DNA from: CAIOYC01 sp965277345
Lineage (GTDB): Bacteria > Pseudomonadota > Alphaproteobacteria > Caulobacterales > Caulobacteraceae
Direction of reading: 5' to 3'
Length of the DNA: 64,000 nt
Assembly: GCA_965277345.1 (NCBI GenBank)
Contig: CBDICI010000004.1
Coordinates: 682,001 to 746,000 of the forward strand
Part shown: positions 30,075-39,526 of the stretch, piece after piece
How positions within the stretch are numbered: the first letter of the stretch is position 1
Layout: the number at the start of each line of letters is the position of its first letter
Made by a program: the position numbers and the translations under genes
Notes under the pieces: model-generated
The model's input: only the letters and a program-made list of their open reading frames with translations
Told to the model about the DNA's origin: nothing
Databases searched by the model: none

Positions 30075-31436
30075 TCAGATCACCTGCGCGCGGTAGTTCA
30101 TCACGAAGCTGGTCAGTTCGGGCCGGGTGGCGCCGCCCGCGCCGCGCAGGGGCTCGGCGTCCGCCTCGATCCAGAAGCCCTCGGCCAGGGCGCGGGCGTC
30201 GCGCGGCACCAGCCGGTTCAACTGCAGGCGGTGGCCCATGGGGTGCATCCCCATGCCCATCATGTCGCCCCCGCCCATGGGCACGGAGAACAGGGCGTCC
30301 TGGCCGAACACCACCGCGCCGTCGATCGAGCGGCTGGCGATGCGGACCACATAGCCCTCGCCGCCCAGCACCTGCATGAATCCCGCGGCGTCGATCTCGG
30401 GATCGTTCGCGCCCTTCAGGTTGGCGAGCAGCGGGGGCGGGACGAAGATGCGGCCGAGATTGGGCGACTGGCGCTGCATCTGCAGGGTCTGTTGCACCAC
30501 CGGCAGAGGCGTGGGGTCGGGCGCGCCCGGCCACCGTTCATGCCGCCTGGCCCGTTCGGCCAGCCTGAGGTCGTCATAGGTGAAGCCGAGCATCCGCGTA
30601 TCGGCGCACTCGGCGGCGACGCGGGCCGGGGCCAGATAACCCTCCTCGTCCACATAGCCGGTGCAGGCCTCCGCGCCCCACTCGCGGGGATAGTTCGCCG
30701 CGCCGTGGCTCTCCGTCCAGATCGCCCATTGCCGGTCCACATTGGCGTGATGCGCCCAGAACAGCGGATCGAGCGGGCTTTCCAGCAGGTTGCGCATCCG
30801 CCCCCCGCAGAACAGATGGATCAGGTTGTGGCCGTACTGCTCCGCCGATCCGGCAAAGCCGGCGCCGGGCTCGCCCGTCGGGTTCTGGGCGCCGAAGAAG
30901 TCGCCGAAGTCGTTGTCGGTGCGGGCCCAGAAGTCGCCGGGCGCGGGGCCGCCGCTCCACTCCAGGCCGATATAGTCGGAGATGCGCGAGGCCGAGGTGA
31001 TGGTCCGGGTGTTGTCATAGAGCGGGCTGCGATGCTGGAAATAGGGCCAGGGCGCGTGGTCGTCGTCCCAGTCCCAATAGGGCATGGCGAAATCCGGCTT
31101 GCCCGAAACCCGCGCGATGATGCGCTCCAGATAGTGCAGCTGGAACCGGTGCCAGGGCAGAAACCGCCAGGAATTGTGGTGGCCCCACGGCGCGGCGTGC
31201 ACCTGCCGCTGGGTCTGCCAGCCGAGCGGTCCCGCATCGGCGCGCATCCGGCCGATGGCGTAGCGCAGGGCCTGAAGGTCCGGATCGTTCGCGGCCATGC
31301 CGGTCAGGCTGCGCCGCACGCGCGGCCCCTCGCCGCCGGCGAAGCCATAGGGCGCGCCGCCTTGGGCGCCGGCCGCCCCCGCCCCCATCGCCGACGCCAG
31401 TATCGCCCCCGCCAGACTGCGGCGCGTGATTCTCAC
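30075..31436 (-). CDS. Tat-exported tyrosinase (type 3 copper protein)
   Basis: A 453-residue di-copper oxidase acting on phenols, exported folded. The GTG start at 31436 follows GGGGGATGG and opens a twin-arginine signal (RITRRSLAGAILASAMGAG). CuA ligands are His80, a His of WGHHNSW (86/87) and His96 in PWHRFQLHYLE. CuB ligands are His203 and His207 in GHNLIHLF and a His in DPLFWAHHANVDR (229/230). The C-terminal part holds PMGGGDMMGMGMHPMGH, a Met/His-rich stretch able to bind copper and not part of the common tyrosinase core. The Tat route suits a protein loaded with copper in the cytoplasm or delivered with a partner, but no caddie gene is adjacent. Confidence 0.92.
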   Translation of the reverse strand: MRITRRSLAGAILASAMGAGAAGAQGGAPYGFAGGEGPRVRRSLTGMAANDPDLQALRYAIGRMRADAGPLGWQTQRQVHAAPWGHHNSWRFLPWHRFQLHYLERIIARVSGKPDFAMPYWDWDDDHAPWPYFQHRSPLYDNTRTITSASRISDYIGLEWSGGPAPGDFWARTDNDFGDFFGAQNPTGEPGAGFAGSAEQYGHNLIHLFCGGRMRNLLESPLDPLFWAHHANVDRQWAIWTESHGAANYPREWGAEACTGYVDEEGYLAPARVAAECADTRMLGFTYDDLRLAERARRHERWPGAPDPTPLPVVQQTLQMQRQSPNLGRIFVPPPLLANLKGANDPEIDAAGFMQVLGGEGYVVRIASRSIDGAVVFGQDALFSVPMGGGDMMGMGMHPMGHRLQLNRLVPRDARALAEGFWIEADAEPLRGAGGATRPELTSFVMNYRAQVI

Positions 31437-31617
31437 CCATCCCCCACAAACAGCTCGGCCTCGCCCATGGCGCGCAGGCCGGACGGGGATCATCCTCCGC
31501 CCGCCCCGCCGGCGCCAGCCTGATCGCCGCGAGCGCGAATCGACCCCTGACGCCGGGGCACGATTGGCGCCCGTCGTCCACGGGCGTACGCTCTTCGCGA
31601 ACGAACGAGGACGCGTC

Positions 31618-32064
31618 ATGAGCGAAGCGCAAACGGCCGCCCAGAACGTCGGCGAGCTGAAGCCGGTGACCCCCTTCCTGAAGATACCCGAGGCGGGCGA
31701 GCCCTATCTCGAAGGCTGCCGATGCACCGCCTGCGGCGAGGTGCAGCTCGGCGCGCGCAAGGTCTGCCCCAAGTGCGGCGCACGGGGCGCCATGGAGACG
31801 ATGAGGCTGTCCGACACCGGCCGGCTCTATAACTACACCGTGGTCTACCGCAATTTCCCCGGTATCGAGGTGCCCTTCGTCTCGGCCATCGTCGATCTGG
31901 ACGGCGGCGGCGTGCTGAAGGGCAATCTGGTGGATATCGCGCCCGATCCGGCCAGGCTCAGGTTCGACATGCCGGTCAAGCTGGTGTTCCGCGAGGCGGG
32001 CCGCACCGACAAGGCCGGTAACCGCTACCTGTCCTACTTCTTCACCCCCGCCGCGGCGGCCTGA
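31618..32064 (+). CDS. Zn-ribbon/OB-fold (DUF35-type) thiolase partner protein
   Basis: A 148-residue protein with an N-terminal rubredoxin-like zinc ribbon (CRCTACGEVQLG and KVCPKCGARG) followed by an OB-fold. Such proteins form complexes with thiolase-like enzymes and stabilise or assist substrate binding, as ChsH2-type and archaeal HMG-CoA thiolase partners do. The ATG at 31618 has GAGGA upstream. It lies 51 bases ahead of the thiolase gene, which fits a two-gene operon. Confidence 0.9.
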   Translation: MSEAQTAAQNVGELKPVTPFLKIPEAGEPYLEGCRCTACGEVQLGARKVCPKCGARGAMETMRLSDTGRLYNYTVVYRNFPGIEVPFVSAIVDLDGGGVLKGNLVDIAPDPARLRFDMPVKLVFREAGRTDKAGNRYLSYFFTPAAAA

Positions 32065-32115
32065 TCAACCGAACGTCCTGGGATCAGGATTTCCCCGCAG
32101 AATGGAGAACGACCG

Positions 32116-33258
32116 ATGAGCGACGTCTATGTGGTCGGCGTGGACATGATCAAGTTCGGCCGCTTTCCGGACCGGACGGTGGAGAGTCTGGGCGGCGAGG
32201 CGGCGCTGATGGCGCTGGACGACGCCGGGCTGACCATCCACGACATGCAGGCGCTTTATTGCGGCAATCTGTTCCAGTCCTCCGCCGCCGTCGGCCAGCG
32301 CGTGCTGCGCGAGATCGGCCAGACCGGCATCCCGGTGGTGAACGTGGCCAATGCCTGCGCCACCGGGGCCACCGCCTTCCGCGAAGGCTGGATGGCGATC
32401 AAGGCGGGCGTTTACGACCTCGTGCTGGCCGTGGGGGTGGAGCAGATGGGCAAGGGCCTGCTCGGCGGCGCCGGCGGCGGGGAGGGCGTCTCCACCGAGG
32501 GGCTGCTGGGCTCCGCCACCATGCCCGCCACCTTCGCCCATGTGGGCATGGAGCACGCCCGGCGGTACGGCACGACCTTCGAGCAGTTCGCCAAGGTGTC
32601 GGTGAAGAACCACCACCACTCCACCTTGAACGCCAAGGCCATGTACCAGAAGGAGACCCCGCTGGAGGAGGTGATGGGGGCGGAGATGATCTCCTGGCCC
32701 AACACCAAGCTGATGTGTTCGGTCAATGTGGACGGCTCGGCCGCCGCGGTGCTGTGTTCGGAGAAGAAGGCCAGGGAACTCGGCCTAATGGGCCGCGCGG
32801 TGCGGGTGCGCGCCTCGGCCCTGGCCTCCGATCCCTATACCCCGCGCAACTTCGCCCAGATGGACTTCAACGCCGTGACGCGCCTTGCCGCCCAGACCGC
32901 CTACGAGATGGCGGGCATGGGGCCCGAGGATGTGCATCTGGTGGAGTTGCACGACTGCTTCGCCACCGCCGAGCTGGTGCACTACGAGAACCTCGGCCTC
33001 TGCGACGACGGCGAGGCGGGACGGATGATCGATACGGGCGAGACCGCGCTCGGCGGCCGCGTGCCGGTGAACGTCTCCGGCGGCCTCTTGTCCAAGGGGC
33101 ATCCCCTGGGCGCCACCGGCATCGCCAACATCTACGAGATCGCCACCCACCTGCGCGGCGAGGCGGGCGCCCGGCAGGTCGACGGCGCCCGGATCGGCCT
33201 CACCCACGTGGTGGGCGCCGGCTCCGCCTGCGCGGTCCACGTGCTGGAGAAGGTGTAG
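32116..33258 (+). CDS. Thiolase / acetyl-CoA acetyltransferase (SCP-x type)
   Basis: A 380-residue thiolase-fold enzyme. It has the active-site Cys in NVANACATGATA, the His in HDCFATAELVH, and GHPLGATGIANIYEIA near the end. These features place it with the SCP2-thiolase-like group rather than FadA. Members make or break carbon-carbon bonds in beta-ketoacyl-CoA or side-chain degradation. The adjacent Zn-ribbon/OB protein is the expected partner. Start ATG preceded by GGAG. Confidence 0.92.
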   Translation: MSDVYVVGVDMIKFGRFPDRTVESLGGEAALMALDDAGLTIHDMQALYCGNLFQSSAAVGQRVLREIGQTGIPVVNVANACATGATAFREGWMAIKAGVYDLVLAVGVEQMGKGLLGGAGGGEGVSTEGLLGSATMPATFAHVGMEHARRYGTTFEQFAKVSVKNHHHSTLNAKAMYQKETPLEEVMGAEMISWPNTKLMCSVNVDGSAAAVLCSEKKARELGLMGRAVRVRASALASDPYTPRNFAQMDFNAVTRLAAQTAYEMAGMGPEDVHLVELHDCFATAELVHYENLGLCDDGEAGRMIDTGETALGGRVPVNVSGGLLSKGHPLGATGIANIYEIATHLRGEAGARQVDGARIGLTHVVGAGSACAVHVLEKV

Positions 33259-33291
33259 GCCGCTCTCCCCTCTTCCCCTGACGCACATCTT

Positions 33292-33318
33292 CTCCTCCCC
33301 CGCGCAGCGGGGGAGGAG
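33292..33318. terminator. Strong hairpin between convergent thiolase and carboxypeptidase genes
   Basis: CTCCTCCCCCGC (33292-33303) pairs perfectly with GCGGGGGAGGAG (33307-33318) around GCA. Twelve stem pairs between two convergent gene ends suggest a bidirectional terminator; no T-run. Confidence 0.6.
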
Positions 33319-33340
33319 TTAGGGGCGGGACGGCGCCGGG

Positions 33341-35014
33341 CTACTGCCGGGTCGCCTCGTCGTAGAAGCGTGCGAGGTCGGCCTTCATCGCCTTAAGCGC
33401 CTCGGGGTTCAGATAGACCATGTGGCCCGACGGGTAGTAGGCGAAGTGGACGTTGCCCTTCAGCGCCGGGTCGAGCTGCATGTGATTGATGTCGTATTCG
33501 GTGCCGAAGAACGGCGTCGCCATGTCGTAGATGCCGTTCAGCGAATAGAGCTTCAGCCCCGGATTCTGGCGCATGGCCTGGCCGAGGTCGAGCGCCACGT
33601 CGGCATTGCTGGTCGGCCCGCCGCCGCGCCCGCCGGGGGACTTGTGGCGGAAGTCCCACTGCGTGCCGGACTGGTAGAAGGTCGGGCGATACATCAGCTC
33701 GCTCTCGAAGCCGAGGTCCTTGGACAGATAGTCGTGAAAGGCGCCGACGAAGGCCCCGGTGATGCCGGTATCGGAGGGGTCGTAGGTCTCGCCCTCGCCC
33801 GCCGCGTCGGTATCGATGCCGGTGAAGCGGCTGTCATAGCGGCCAAGCGTGCGGCGCTGGTCGCGCAGCAGCTCCTTGCGGAAGCGGCTGTCGGTGATGC
33901 GCAGGTCGGTGGACAGGATGTAGCCCACCGACAGCCCGGTATACCGGGCCAGTTGCTCGGCCACCGCGCGCTTGCGCTCGTCGGGCAGGTTGGCGCCCTC
34001 GGCCAGGGCGTTGGCGTAGGGGCCGCGCCCCCAGTCGCGCACCTCTTTGAGAAAGGCGTCGAGGTCGGCGGGCTTGGGGATGCGGTTGTGATAGATCGCC
34101 GTGGCCGCATAGGTGGGAAGGTAGTTGATGATCTCCTGGTCGAAACCCGGATCGCGGCGGCCATAGTTCAGGATGGAGGACAGCAGGATCACCCCGTTCA
34201 ACTGCACCCCGTCCTCCTGCAACCGGTAGGACAGGCCGGCCGAACGCGTGGTGCCGTAGCTTTCGCCGAAGATGAACTTGGGCGCGTTCCAGCGCTGGTT
34301 GATGGTCAGATACCGCTCGATGCCGCGGGCGAAGGCGTCGATATCCGGGTCGGTGCCCCAGAACTTGTCGAGCTTGGTGTCGCCGAGCGGGCGCGAATAG
34401 CCGGCGCCGATAGCGTCGACGAACACGAGGTCCGATTTGTCGAGCAGGCTGTCCTCGTTATTGCCGTAGTGGAACGGCGGGTTGCGGGTCATCTGCGGGC
34501 TGTCGGTGAACACCCTCACCGGTCCGAGCGAGCCCATGTGCAGCCACATGGAGGAGGAGCCCGGCCCGCCGTTGTAGAAGAAGGTCACCGGCCGATTGGA
34601 GCCTCGCCCCTCGCCTGTGGTGTAGGCGACATAGAACATGGAGGCGGTAGGCTTGCCGTCGTCGTCGCGGATGGTCAGCGTGCCCGCCGTGGCGGTGTAG
34701 GCGATGGGGCGCCCCCCGATGTTGGCGGTGTGATGGGTCACGCGGCCGATCTCGCGGATCGGGGCGGTGGCGATGTCGGCGTCGGACAGCTTGGAGGCCT
34801 GGGCGCGCTCGCCCCGGCTGGAGGTCTGCACGTCCGCCCCCTCGCCCCGGCCAGGCTCGTCCGGCGTGCGGTTGGAGGGGGTGGGTCGGGTCCGTGTCTC
34901 GCCGCCGCCGGGGTGGGCCGCGGTGGTGGAGGCCGCCGGCCGATCGGCGGCGGTCTGGGCCAGGGTCGGCGCGGCGAAGGCGAGCGTCAGGACAGCGGCG
35001 AGAACAGGCTTCAA
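33341..35014 (-). CDS. Secreted serine carboxypeptidase (peptidase S10)
   Basis: A 557-residue S10 peptidase of the carboxypeptidase Y fold, periplasmic or secreted. Seen: GGPGSSSMWLHMG for the oxyanion hole, the nucleophile in FGESYGTTRSAGL and the His in YYPSGHMVYLN. The start is TTG at 35014, giving MKPVLAAVLTLAFAAPTLAQ, a textbook signal peptide, with GGGGGAT just upstream; an upstream TTG (35032) would add six polar residues and spoil it. A Pro/Arg/Gly-rich linker follows the signal. Confidence 0.92.
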   Translation of the reverse strand: MKPVLAAVLTLAFAAPTLAQTAADRPAASTTAAHPGGGETRTRPTPSNRTPDEPGRGEGADVQTSSRGERAQASKLSDADIATAPIREIGRVTHHTANIGGRPIAYTATAGTLTIRDDDGKPTASMFYVAYTTGEGRGSNRPVTFFYNGGPGSSSMWLHMGSLGPVRVFTDSPQMTRNPPFHYGNNEDSLLDKSDLVFVDAIGAGYSRPLGDTKLDKFWGTDPDIDAFARGIERYLTINQRWNAPKFIFGESYGTTRSAGLSYRLQEDGVQLNGVILLSSILNYGRRDPGFDQEIINYLPTYAATAIYHNRIPKPADLDAFLKEVRDWGRGPYANALAEGANLPDERKRAVAEQLARYTGLSVGYILSTDLRITDSRFRKELLRDQRRTLGRYDSRFTGIDTDAAGEGETYDPSDTGITGAFVGAFHDYLSKDLGFESELMYRPTFYQSGTQWDFRHKSPGGRGGGPTSNADVALDLGQAMRQNPGLKLYSLNGIYDMATPFFGTEYDINHMQLDPALKGNVHFAYYPSGHMVYLNPEALKAMKADLARFYDEATRQ

Positions 35015-35107
35015 GTCATCCCCCAGGGGCAAGTGCGACGGGCGATCCAGACCTTCCCCATGTTGCAGGATTATGTCACCCCGGGCCGGGTCGGCCCGAT
35101 GCCGGCG

Positions 35108-36133
35108 TCAGCGGGATCGCAGCGTGTCGAACACCTCGCGCCACTGGGCCACCACCGCCGCCTGACTGAACTCGCCCGCCGCGCGGGCGGCGCCCGCCTC
35201 CACCAGCCGGGCGGCCAGGCCGGGTTCGCCCAGCACACGGCGGACGGCGACGGCGAGGGCGGCCGCGTCGTTCAGGGGCGTCAGCAGCCCGTCTTCCTGA
35301 TCGCTCACCAGGGCGGCGGGGCCGATGCTGGCGGCGGCGACCAGCGGGCGGCCATAGGCCCAGGCCTGGATCACCACATTGCCGAGCGGCTCGACCCGGC
35401 TCGGAAACACCACCACGTCGCAGGCCCGGTAGAGGGCGCCGGCGTCCCCGCGCCAGCCCAGGAACCGGACGCGGTTCGCCACGCCGCGCCGCGCCGCGCG
35501 CGCCTTGAGCTCGGCCTCCAGCGGACCCGATCCGGCGATCCACAGCCATGCCTCCGGCAGCAGGGCCAGGGCGTCCAGCGTCACGTCGTGCGCCTTGTCG
35601 GAATGCAGACGGCCCATGGCCAGCAGCAGGGGCGCGCTCTCGGGCGTGTCCAGCCCAGCGCGCGGCAGGGCCGGGCGAGTGTCGGCGGTGGCGAAGTTGG
35701 GGATGTAGCGCGCCCTGTCCGCCGGCCAGCCGTCCGCCACCATGTGGCGCACGATGTCGTGGGTATTGCCGACCAGCAGGTCCAACCCCCTGAAATACTT
35801 CATGTGGTAATAGCCGCCGAGGCGACCGATGCGCGCCCACGGACCCCTGGGCGCCGCCGCCGCCGCCCGGCTCATCCAGGCCAGCAGGGTGTCGGCCTCC
35901 ACCTCGCGGGCGAAGGCGGCGACGCCCCTCCGGGTGAGCGGCGTCAGGGCGGGCAGGAAGGGCAGGGTGCGGGTGGGAACGCCCATCGCCGCCAGCGCAC
36001 GCTCCCGCGCCGGATGGGACCGGATCGTCGCCGCCTGGGGCTCGCCCGTGGCTTTCAGCGCCTCGATCAGGCTGAGAAAATAGGTCTCCGCCCCGCCCTC
36101 GCCGGGGGCGCCGAGCAGATGGAGTATGGTCAC
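35108..36133 (-). CDS. Group 1 (GT4-type) glycosyltransferase
   Basis: A 341-residue GT-B enzyme beginning TILHLLGAPGEGGAETYFLS (initiator GTG), with LLLAMGRLHSDKAHDVTLDA and the C-terminal donor site FPSRVEPLGNVVIQAWAYGRP. Its GTG overlaps the TGA of asnB by four bases, so the two are coupled. No other surface-sugar genes are present; acceptor and donor unknown. Confidence 0.9.
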   Translation of the reverse strand: MTILHLLGAPGEGGAETYFLSLIEALKATGEPQAATIRSHPARERALAAMGVPTRTLPFLPALTPLTRRGVAAFAREVEADTLLAWMSRAAAAAPRGPWARIGRLGGYYHMKYFRGLDLLVGNTHDIVRHMVADGWPADRARYIPNFATADTRPALPRAGLDTPESAPLLLAMGRLHSDKAHDVTLDALALLPEAWLWIAGSGPLEAELKARAARRGVANRVRFLGWRGDAGALYRACDVVVFPSRVEPLGNVVIQAWAYGRPLVAAASIGPAALVSDQEDGLLTPLNDAAALAVAVRRVLGEPGLAARLVEAGAARAAGEFSQAAVVAQWREVFDTLRSR

Positions 36134-37884
36134 CGCGCCGCCTCGGCCAACACCGCGGCGATGTCGCCCTCCGGGCTGATCCCCAGGATGCGGGTGGAAT
36201 GCCACAGCGCGTAAAAGAGCAGGCTCCAGGCGGGCTGGTCGCGCCGAGCGGCCTCGCCGATCACCGCCTCCACCGTGGGCCGGTCGAACCGCGCGCGAAC
36301 CCCCGGCTGGGCGGCGACGAGGGGGGCGACCTGCGGCGCGCGCAAGGCGATCCAGCCGCCCACCGGGGTATTGAAGCCGCGCTTCTTGGCCATGGCCGGA
36401 TAGTGCGGATCGGCCGCCGCCAGCCAACGGCGCGGCAGGATCTTGCCGAGGTCGCCCTTGACCTTGAGGCCGTCCGCCAGGGTGGCCGCGAACGTCGCCA
36501 CCGCAGGGTCGAGATAGGGCGTGCGCCCCTCCACGCCGTGGATCATCAGGCAGCGGTCGAGTTTGATCAGCAGGTCGTTGGGCAGCCATTCGGCCACGTC
36601 GAGCGCCTGCAGCCGCTGCATCTCGCCCGGCCAGCGGGCGCGGAGGTCCGCGGCGGCGGCGTCGATGCCGCCGCGCCACGCGCCGGGCCATTCCACGCCC
36701 TCCACCCTGTCGAACACGCCCCGGCGCGGCCGGGGTCCCCGCAGGCGGCGCAGCAGATCGGGCCGATACCGGCGATAGCCGCCGAACAGCTCGTCCGCGC
36801 CCTCGCCGCACAGGGTCACCTTCAGGCCGTCCTCCCGCGCGGCGCGGCCGAGCATCCAGGTGGGCAGGACCGCGGCGTCGCAGGTGGGGTCGTCGATCGC
36901 GGCGGCGATGCGGGGGGCGAAGCGGAAGAAGTCGTCCTCGTCCATCCGCACCCGCCGGCAGTCCGCGCCGTGGCGCTGCGCGAACTCCACCGCGGCGCGG
37001 CTCTCGTCCATGCGCGGATCGCCCGCATAGCCGACGGTGATGGCGCGGATCGGGGTCCGCGACAGGCGCCGCATGAGCAACAGCAGGATGGAGCTGTCGA
37101 TCCCGCCGGACAGGAACAGTCCATAGGGCACATCGGTGTGCAGGTGCTGCTCCACCGAGTCCATCATCACCCGCTCGAAGGCGGCCAGCGCCTCGTCCGG
37201 CCTCGTCCGGGCGGCGGAAGCGGGCAGGGCGTCGAGGCGATGGCGCTCCACGATGCGGCCGGCCTCGACCGCCAGGGTCTCGCCGGGCAGGACGCGCTCG
37301 ATCCCCCTGAAGATAGTCTGGCGCCCCACGGTGTATTTCAGCTGCAGCAGCTCCTCGCGCGGCGCGGCCGCCACCTCGGGCTGGACCACACCCGCCGCGA
37401 TCAGGGCCTGCGGTTCGGAGGCGAACCAGAACCCGGCCTCGTCCTCCACATAGTAGAGCGGCTTGATGCCGAACGGATCGCGCGAGATCACCAGCCGTTC
37501 GAGCGTCGGGTCCCACGCCGCGATGGCGTACATGCCGCGCAGGCCCGCCGCATAGCCGATGCCGTCGCGTTCATAGAGATGGGCGGCCGGCTCGCAGTCC
37601 GAACCGGTGCGGAAGCTGTGCCCCGGCAGGGCGGCGCGCAGGTCCGGGTTATTGTAGATTTCGCCGTTGGCCACCAGCACGCTGCCGTTCGGGCCATAGA
37701 GCGGCTGGTCGCCGCCCTCCACGTCCATGATCGCCAGCCGGTCCGACAGCAGGCCGACGGCGCCCTCGCTCCACAGATCGGTGGAATCCGGACCGCGATG
37801 GTGCAGGGCGTCGGCCATGGCGCGCAGCCGGGCCCGGTCGGCCACGGCGCCGTTTCGCATCATCAGCCCGGCGATCCCGCACAT
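36130..37884 (-). CDS. asnB: Glutamine-hydrolysing asparagine synthase
   Basis: A 584-residue class II amidotransferase. The mature nucleophile is Cys2 (MCGIAGLM), the ATP-pyrophosphatase loop is LSGGIDSSILL, and GEGADELFGGYRRYRP is the AsnB-type substrate site. It may make free asparagine or, since its partner is a GT4 enzyme overlapping it by four bases, amidate a glycan or peptide as related enzymes in polysaccharide loci do. No other glycan genes are near, so which remains open. Confidence 0.92.
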   Translation of the reverse strand: MCGIAGLMMRNGAVADRARLRAMADALHHRGPDSTDLWSEGAVGLLSDRLAIMDVEGGDQPLYGPNGSVLVANGEIYNNPDLRAALPGHSFRTGSDCEPAAHLYERDGIGYAAGLRGMYAIAAWDPTLERLVISRDPFGIKPLYYVEDEAGFWFASEPQALIAAGVVQPEVAAAPREELLQLKYTVGRQTIFRGIERVLPGETLAVEAGRIVERHRLDALPASAARTRPDEALAAFERVMMDSVEQHLHTDVPYGLFLSGGIDSSILLLLMRRLSRTPIRAITVGYAGDPRMDESRAAVEFAQRHGADCRRVRMDEDDFFRFAPRIAAAIDDPTCDAAVLPTWMLGRAAREDGLKVTLCGEGADELFGGYRRYRPDLLRRLRGPRPRRGVFDRVEGVEWPGAWRGGIDAAAADLRARWPGEMQRLQALDVAEWLPNDLLIKLDRCLMIHGVEGRTPYLDPAVATFAATLADGLKVKGDLGKILPRRWLAAADPHYPAMAKKRGFNTPVGGWIALRAPQVAPLVAAQPGVRARFDRPTVEAVIGEAARRDQPAWSLLFYALWHSTRILGISPEGDIAAVLAEAAR

Positions 37885-37973
37885 GGTCGCGCTTTTGCAT
37901 GGAGGCGGGTGAATAGCAAACCGGCGGGATTGGTCCTCTTCCGCTTGGAGCGCCGATCGGGCATTCAGGTCAC

Positions 37974-39416
37974 ATGCGAAGCTTGGTGATCTTCGGCGCC
38001 ACGGGCGATCTGGCGGCCCGGATGCTGTTTCCCGCCCTGTATTTCCTGGAGCTGGACGGCCTGTTGCCGGACAACCTGCGGGTGATCGGCTCCTCGCGGG
38101 GGAGCATGACCGATGCGGCCTTCGCCACGCTGGTCAGGACGGCGGTGGACGCCCGCGCCGAGGGCCGTTTCGACGCCGCCGTATGGGACCGGCTGAAGGC
38201 AAGGCTCGGCTACTCGGCGGCGGACGCCGGCGATCCGGCCTCGTTCGAGGCGCTGGCCGCAGCGCTGAAAAACGATGAGGAGACGGTGTTCTACCTCTCC
38301 ACCTCGCCCACCCTGTTCGTGCCGATCGCCAAGGCGCTGGGCGGGTGCGGCGCCGCCACGCCCACCAGCCGCATCGTGATCGAGAAGCCGATCGGGCGCG
38401 ACCTGAAGTCCTGCCGCGAGATCAACGACGCCATCGGCGCCGTCTTCGCCGAGCGGCGCATCTTCCGCATCGACCACTATCTCGGCAAGGAGGCGGTGCA
38501 GAACCTGCTCGCGCTGCGCTTCGCCAACACCCTGTTCGAGCCCCTGTGGAACAAGGTCTCCATCGACCACGTGCAGATCACCGTGGCCGAGACCGTGGGG
38601 GTGGAGGGGCGGTTCGCCTATTACGACCACTACGGCGCCATCCGCGACATGGTGCAGAACCATGTGCTGCAGCTCCTCTGTCTGGTGGCCATGGAGCCGC
38701 CGGCCTCTCTCGACCCGGACAGCGTGCGCAACGAGAAGGTCAAGGTGCTGCGCTCGCTGCGGCCCATCCCCGGACCCGACCTGTCCAAGCGCACCGTGCG
38801 CGGCCAGTACGCCCGGGGCGTCGCCGATGGCCGTTCCGTCCCGGGCTACCTGGAGGAGGAGGGGGCCGCCCCAAGCCGCACCGAGACCTTCGTCGCGCTG
38901 CAGGCCAATGTGGACAACTGGCGCTGGGCCGGGGTGCCGTTCTACCTGCGCACCGGCAAGCGCATGGCCGAGCGGGCGTCGGAGATCGTCATCCAGTTCC
39001 GCGAGGTGCCCTATTCCATCTTCGCCGGCCAGGACCTGATGGCCAACCGGCTGGTGATCCGCCTGCAGCCGGAGGAGGACATCGCCCTCACCATGATGAA
39101 CAAGACGCCGAGCCTGGAGCAGGCCGGGGGGATGCAGCTCATGCCGCTGTCGCTCAACCTGTCGCTCAGCCAGGCCTTTCCGACCCAGCCGCGGCGGCGC
39201 ATCGCCTATGAGCGGCTGTTGCTGGAGGCGCTGAACGACAACCCCACCCTGTTCGTGCGCCGCGACGAGGCGGAGGCGGCCTGGATGTGGATCGACGGCG
39301 TGGTCCAGGGCTGGGCGAGCCACGCCATGGCTCCCGCCCCCTACGCCGCCGGCAGCTGGGGCCCGGCGGGCGCGTTCGCCCTCACCGAACGCAACGGCCA
39401 CAGCTGGATCGATTGA
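37974..39416 (+). CDS. zwf: Glucose-6-phosphate 1-dehydrogenase
   Basis: A 480-residue NAD(P)-dependent enzyme opening the Entner-Doudoroff and pentose phosphate routes. Seen: nucleotide-binding IFGATGDLAARML, the active-site RIDHYLGKEAVQNLLALRF, and VGVEGRFAYYDHYGAIRDM. Single gene; pgl and edd are not adjacent. Confidence 0.97.
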   Translation: MRSLVIFGATGDLAARMLFPALYFLELDGLLPDNLRVIGSSRGSMTDAAFATLVRTAVDARAEGRFDAAVWDRLKARLGYSAADAGDPASFEALAAALKNDEETVFYLSTSPTLFVPIAKALGGCGAATPTSRIVIEKPIGRDLKSCREINDAIGAVFAERRIFRIDHYLGKEAVQNLLALRFANTLFEPLWNKVSIDHVQITVAETVGVEGRFAYYDHYGAIRDMVQNHVLQLLCLVAMEPPASLDPDSVRNEKVKVLRSLRPIPGPDLSKRTVRGQYARGVADGRSVPGYLEEEGAAPSRTETFVALQANVDNWRWAGVPFYLRTGKRMAERASEIVIQFREVPYSIFAGQDLMANRLVIRLQPEEDIALTMMNKTPSLEQAGGMQLMPLSLNLSLSQAFPTQPRRRIAYERLLLEALNDNPTLFVRRDEAEAAWMWIDGVVQGWASHAMAPAPYAAGSWGPAGAFALTERNGHSWID

Positions 39417-39426
39417 CGCAAAACTC

Positions 39427-39447
39427 CTCCCCCTCATCGAGGGGGAG
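39427..39447. terminator. Hairpin after zwf
   Basis: CTCCCCCTC (39427-39435) pairs with GAGGGGGAG (39439-39447) around ATC, ten bases after the zwf stop codon and before convergent trxA. The rest of the 110-base gap has another G/C-rich imperfect repeat. Confidence 0.55.
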
Positions 39448-39526
39448 GGGGACCACCTGAAAGGCGGTGAAGGGGGCGGCGCCGCCCACTCCGTCACGTC
39501 CCCCGCTGCGCAGGGAGGAACTAAGA

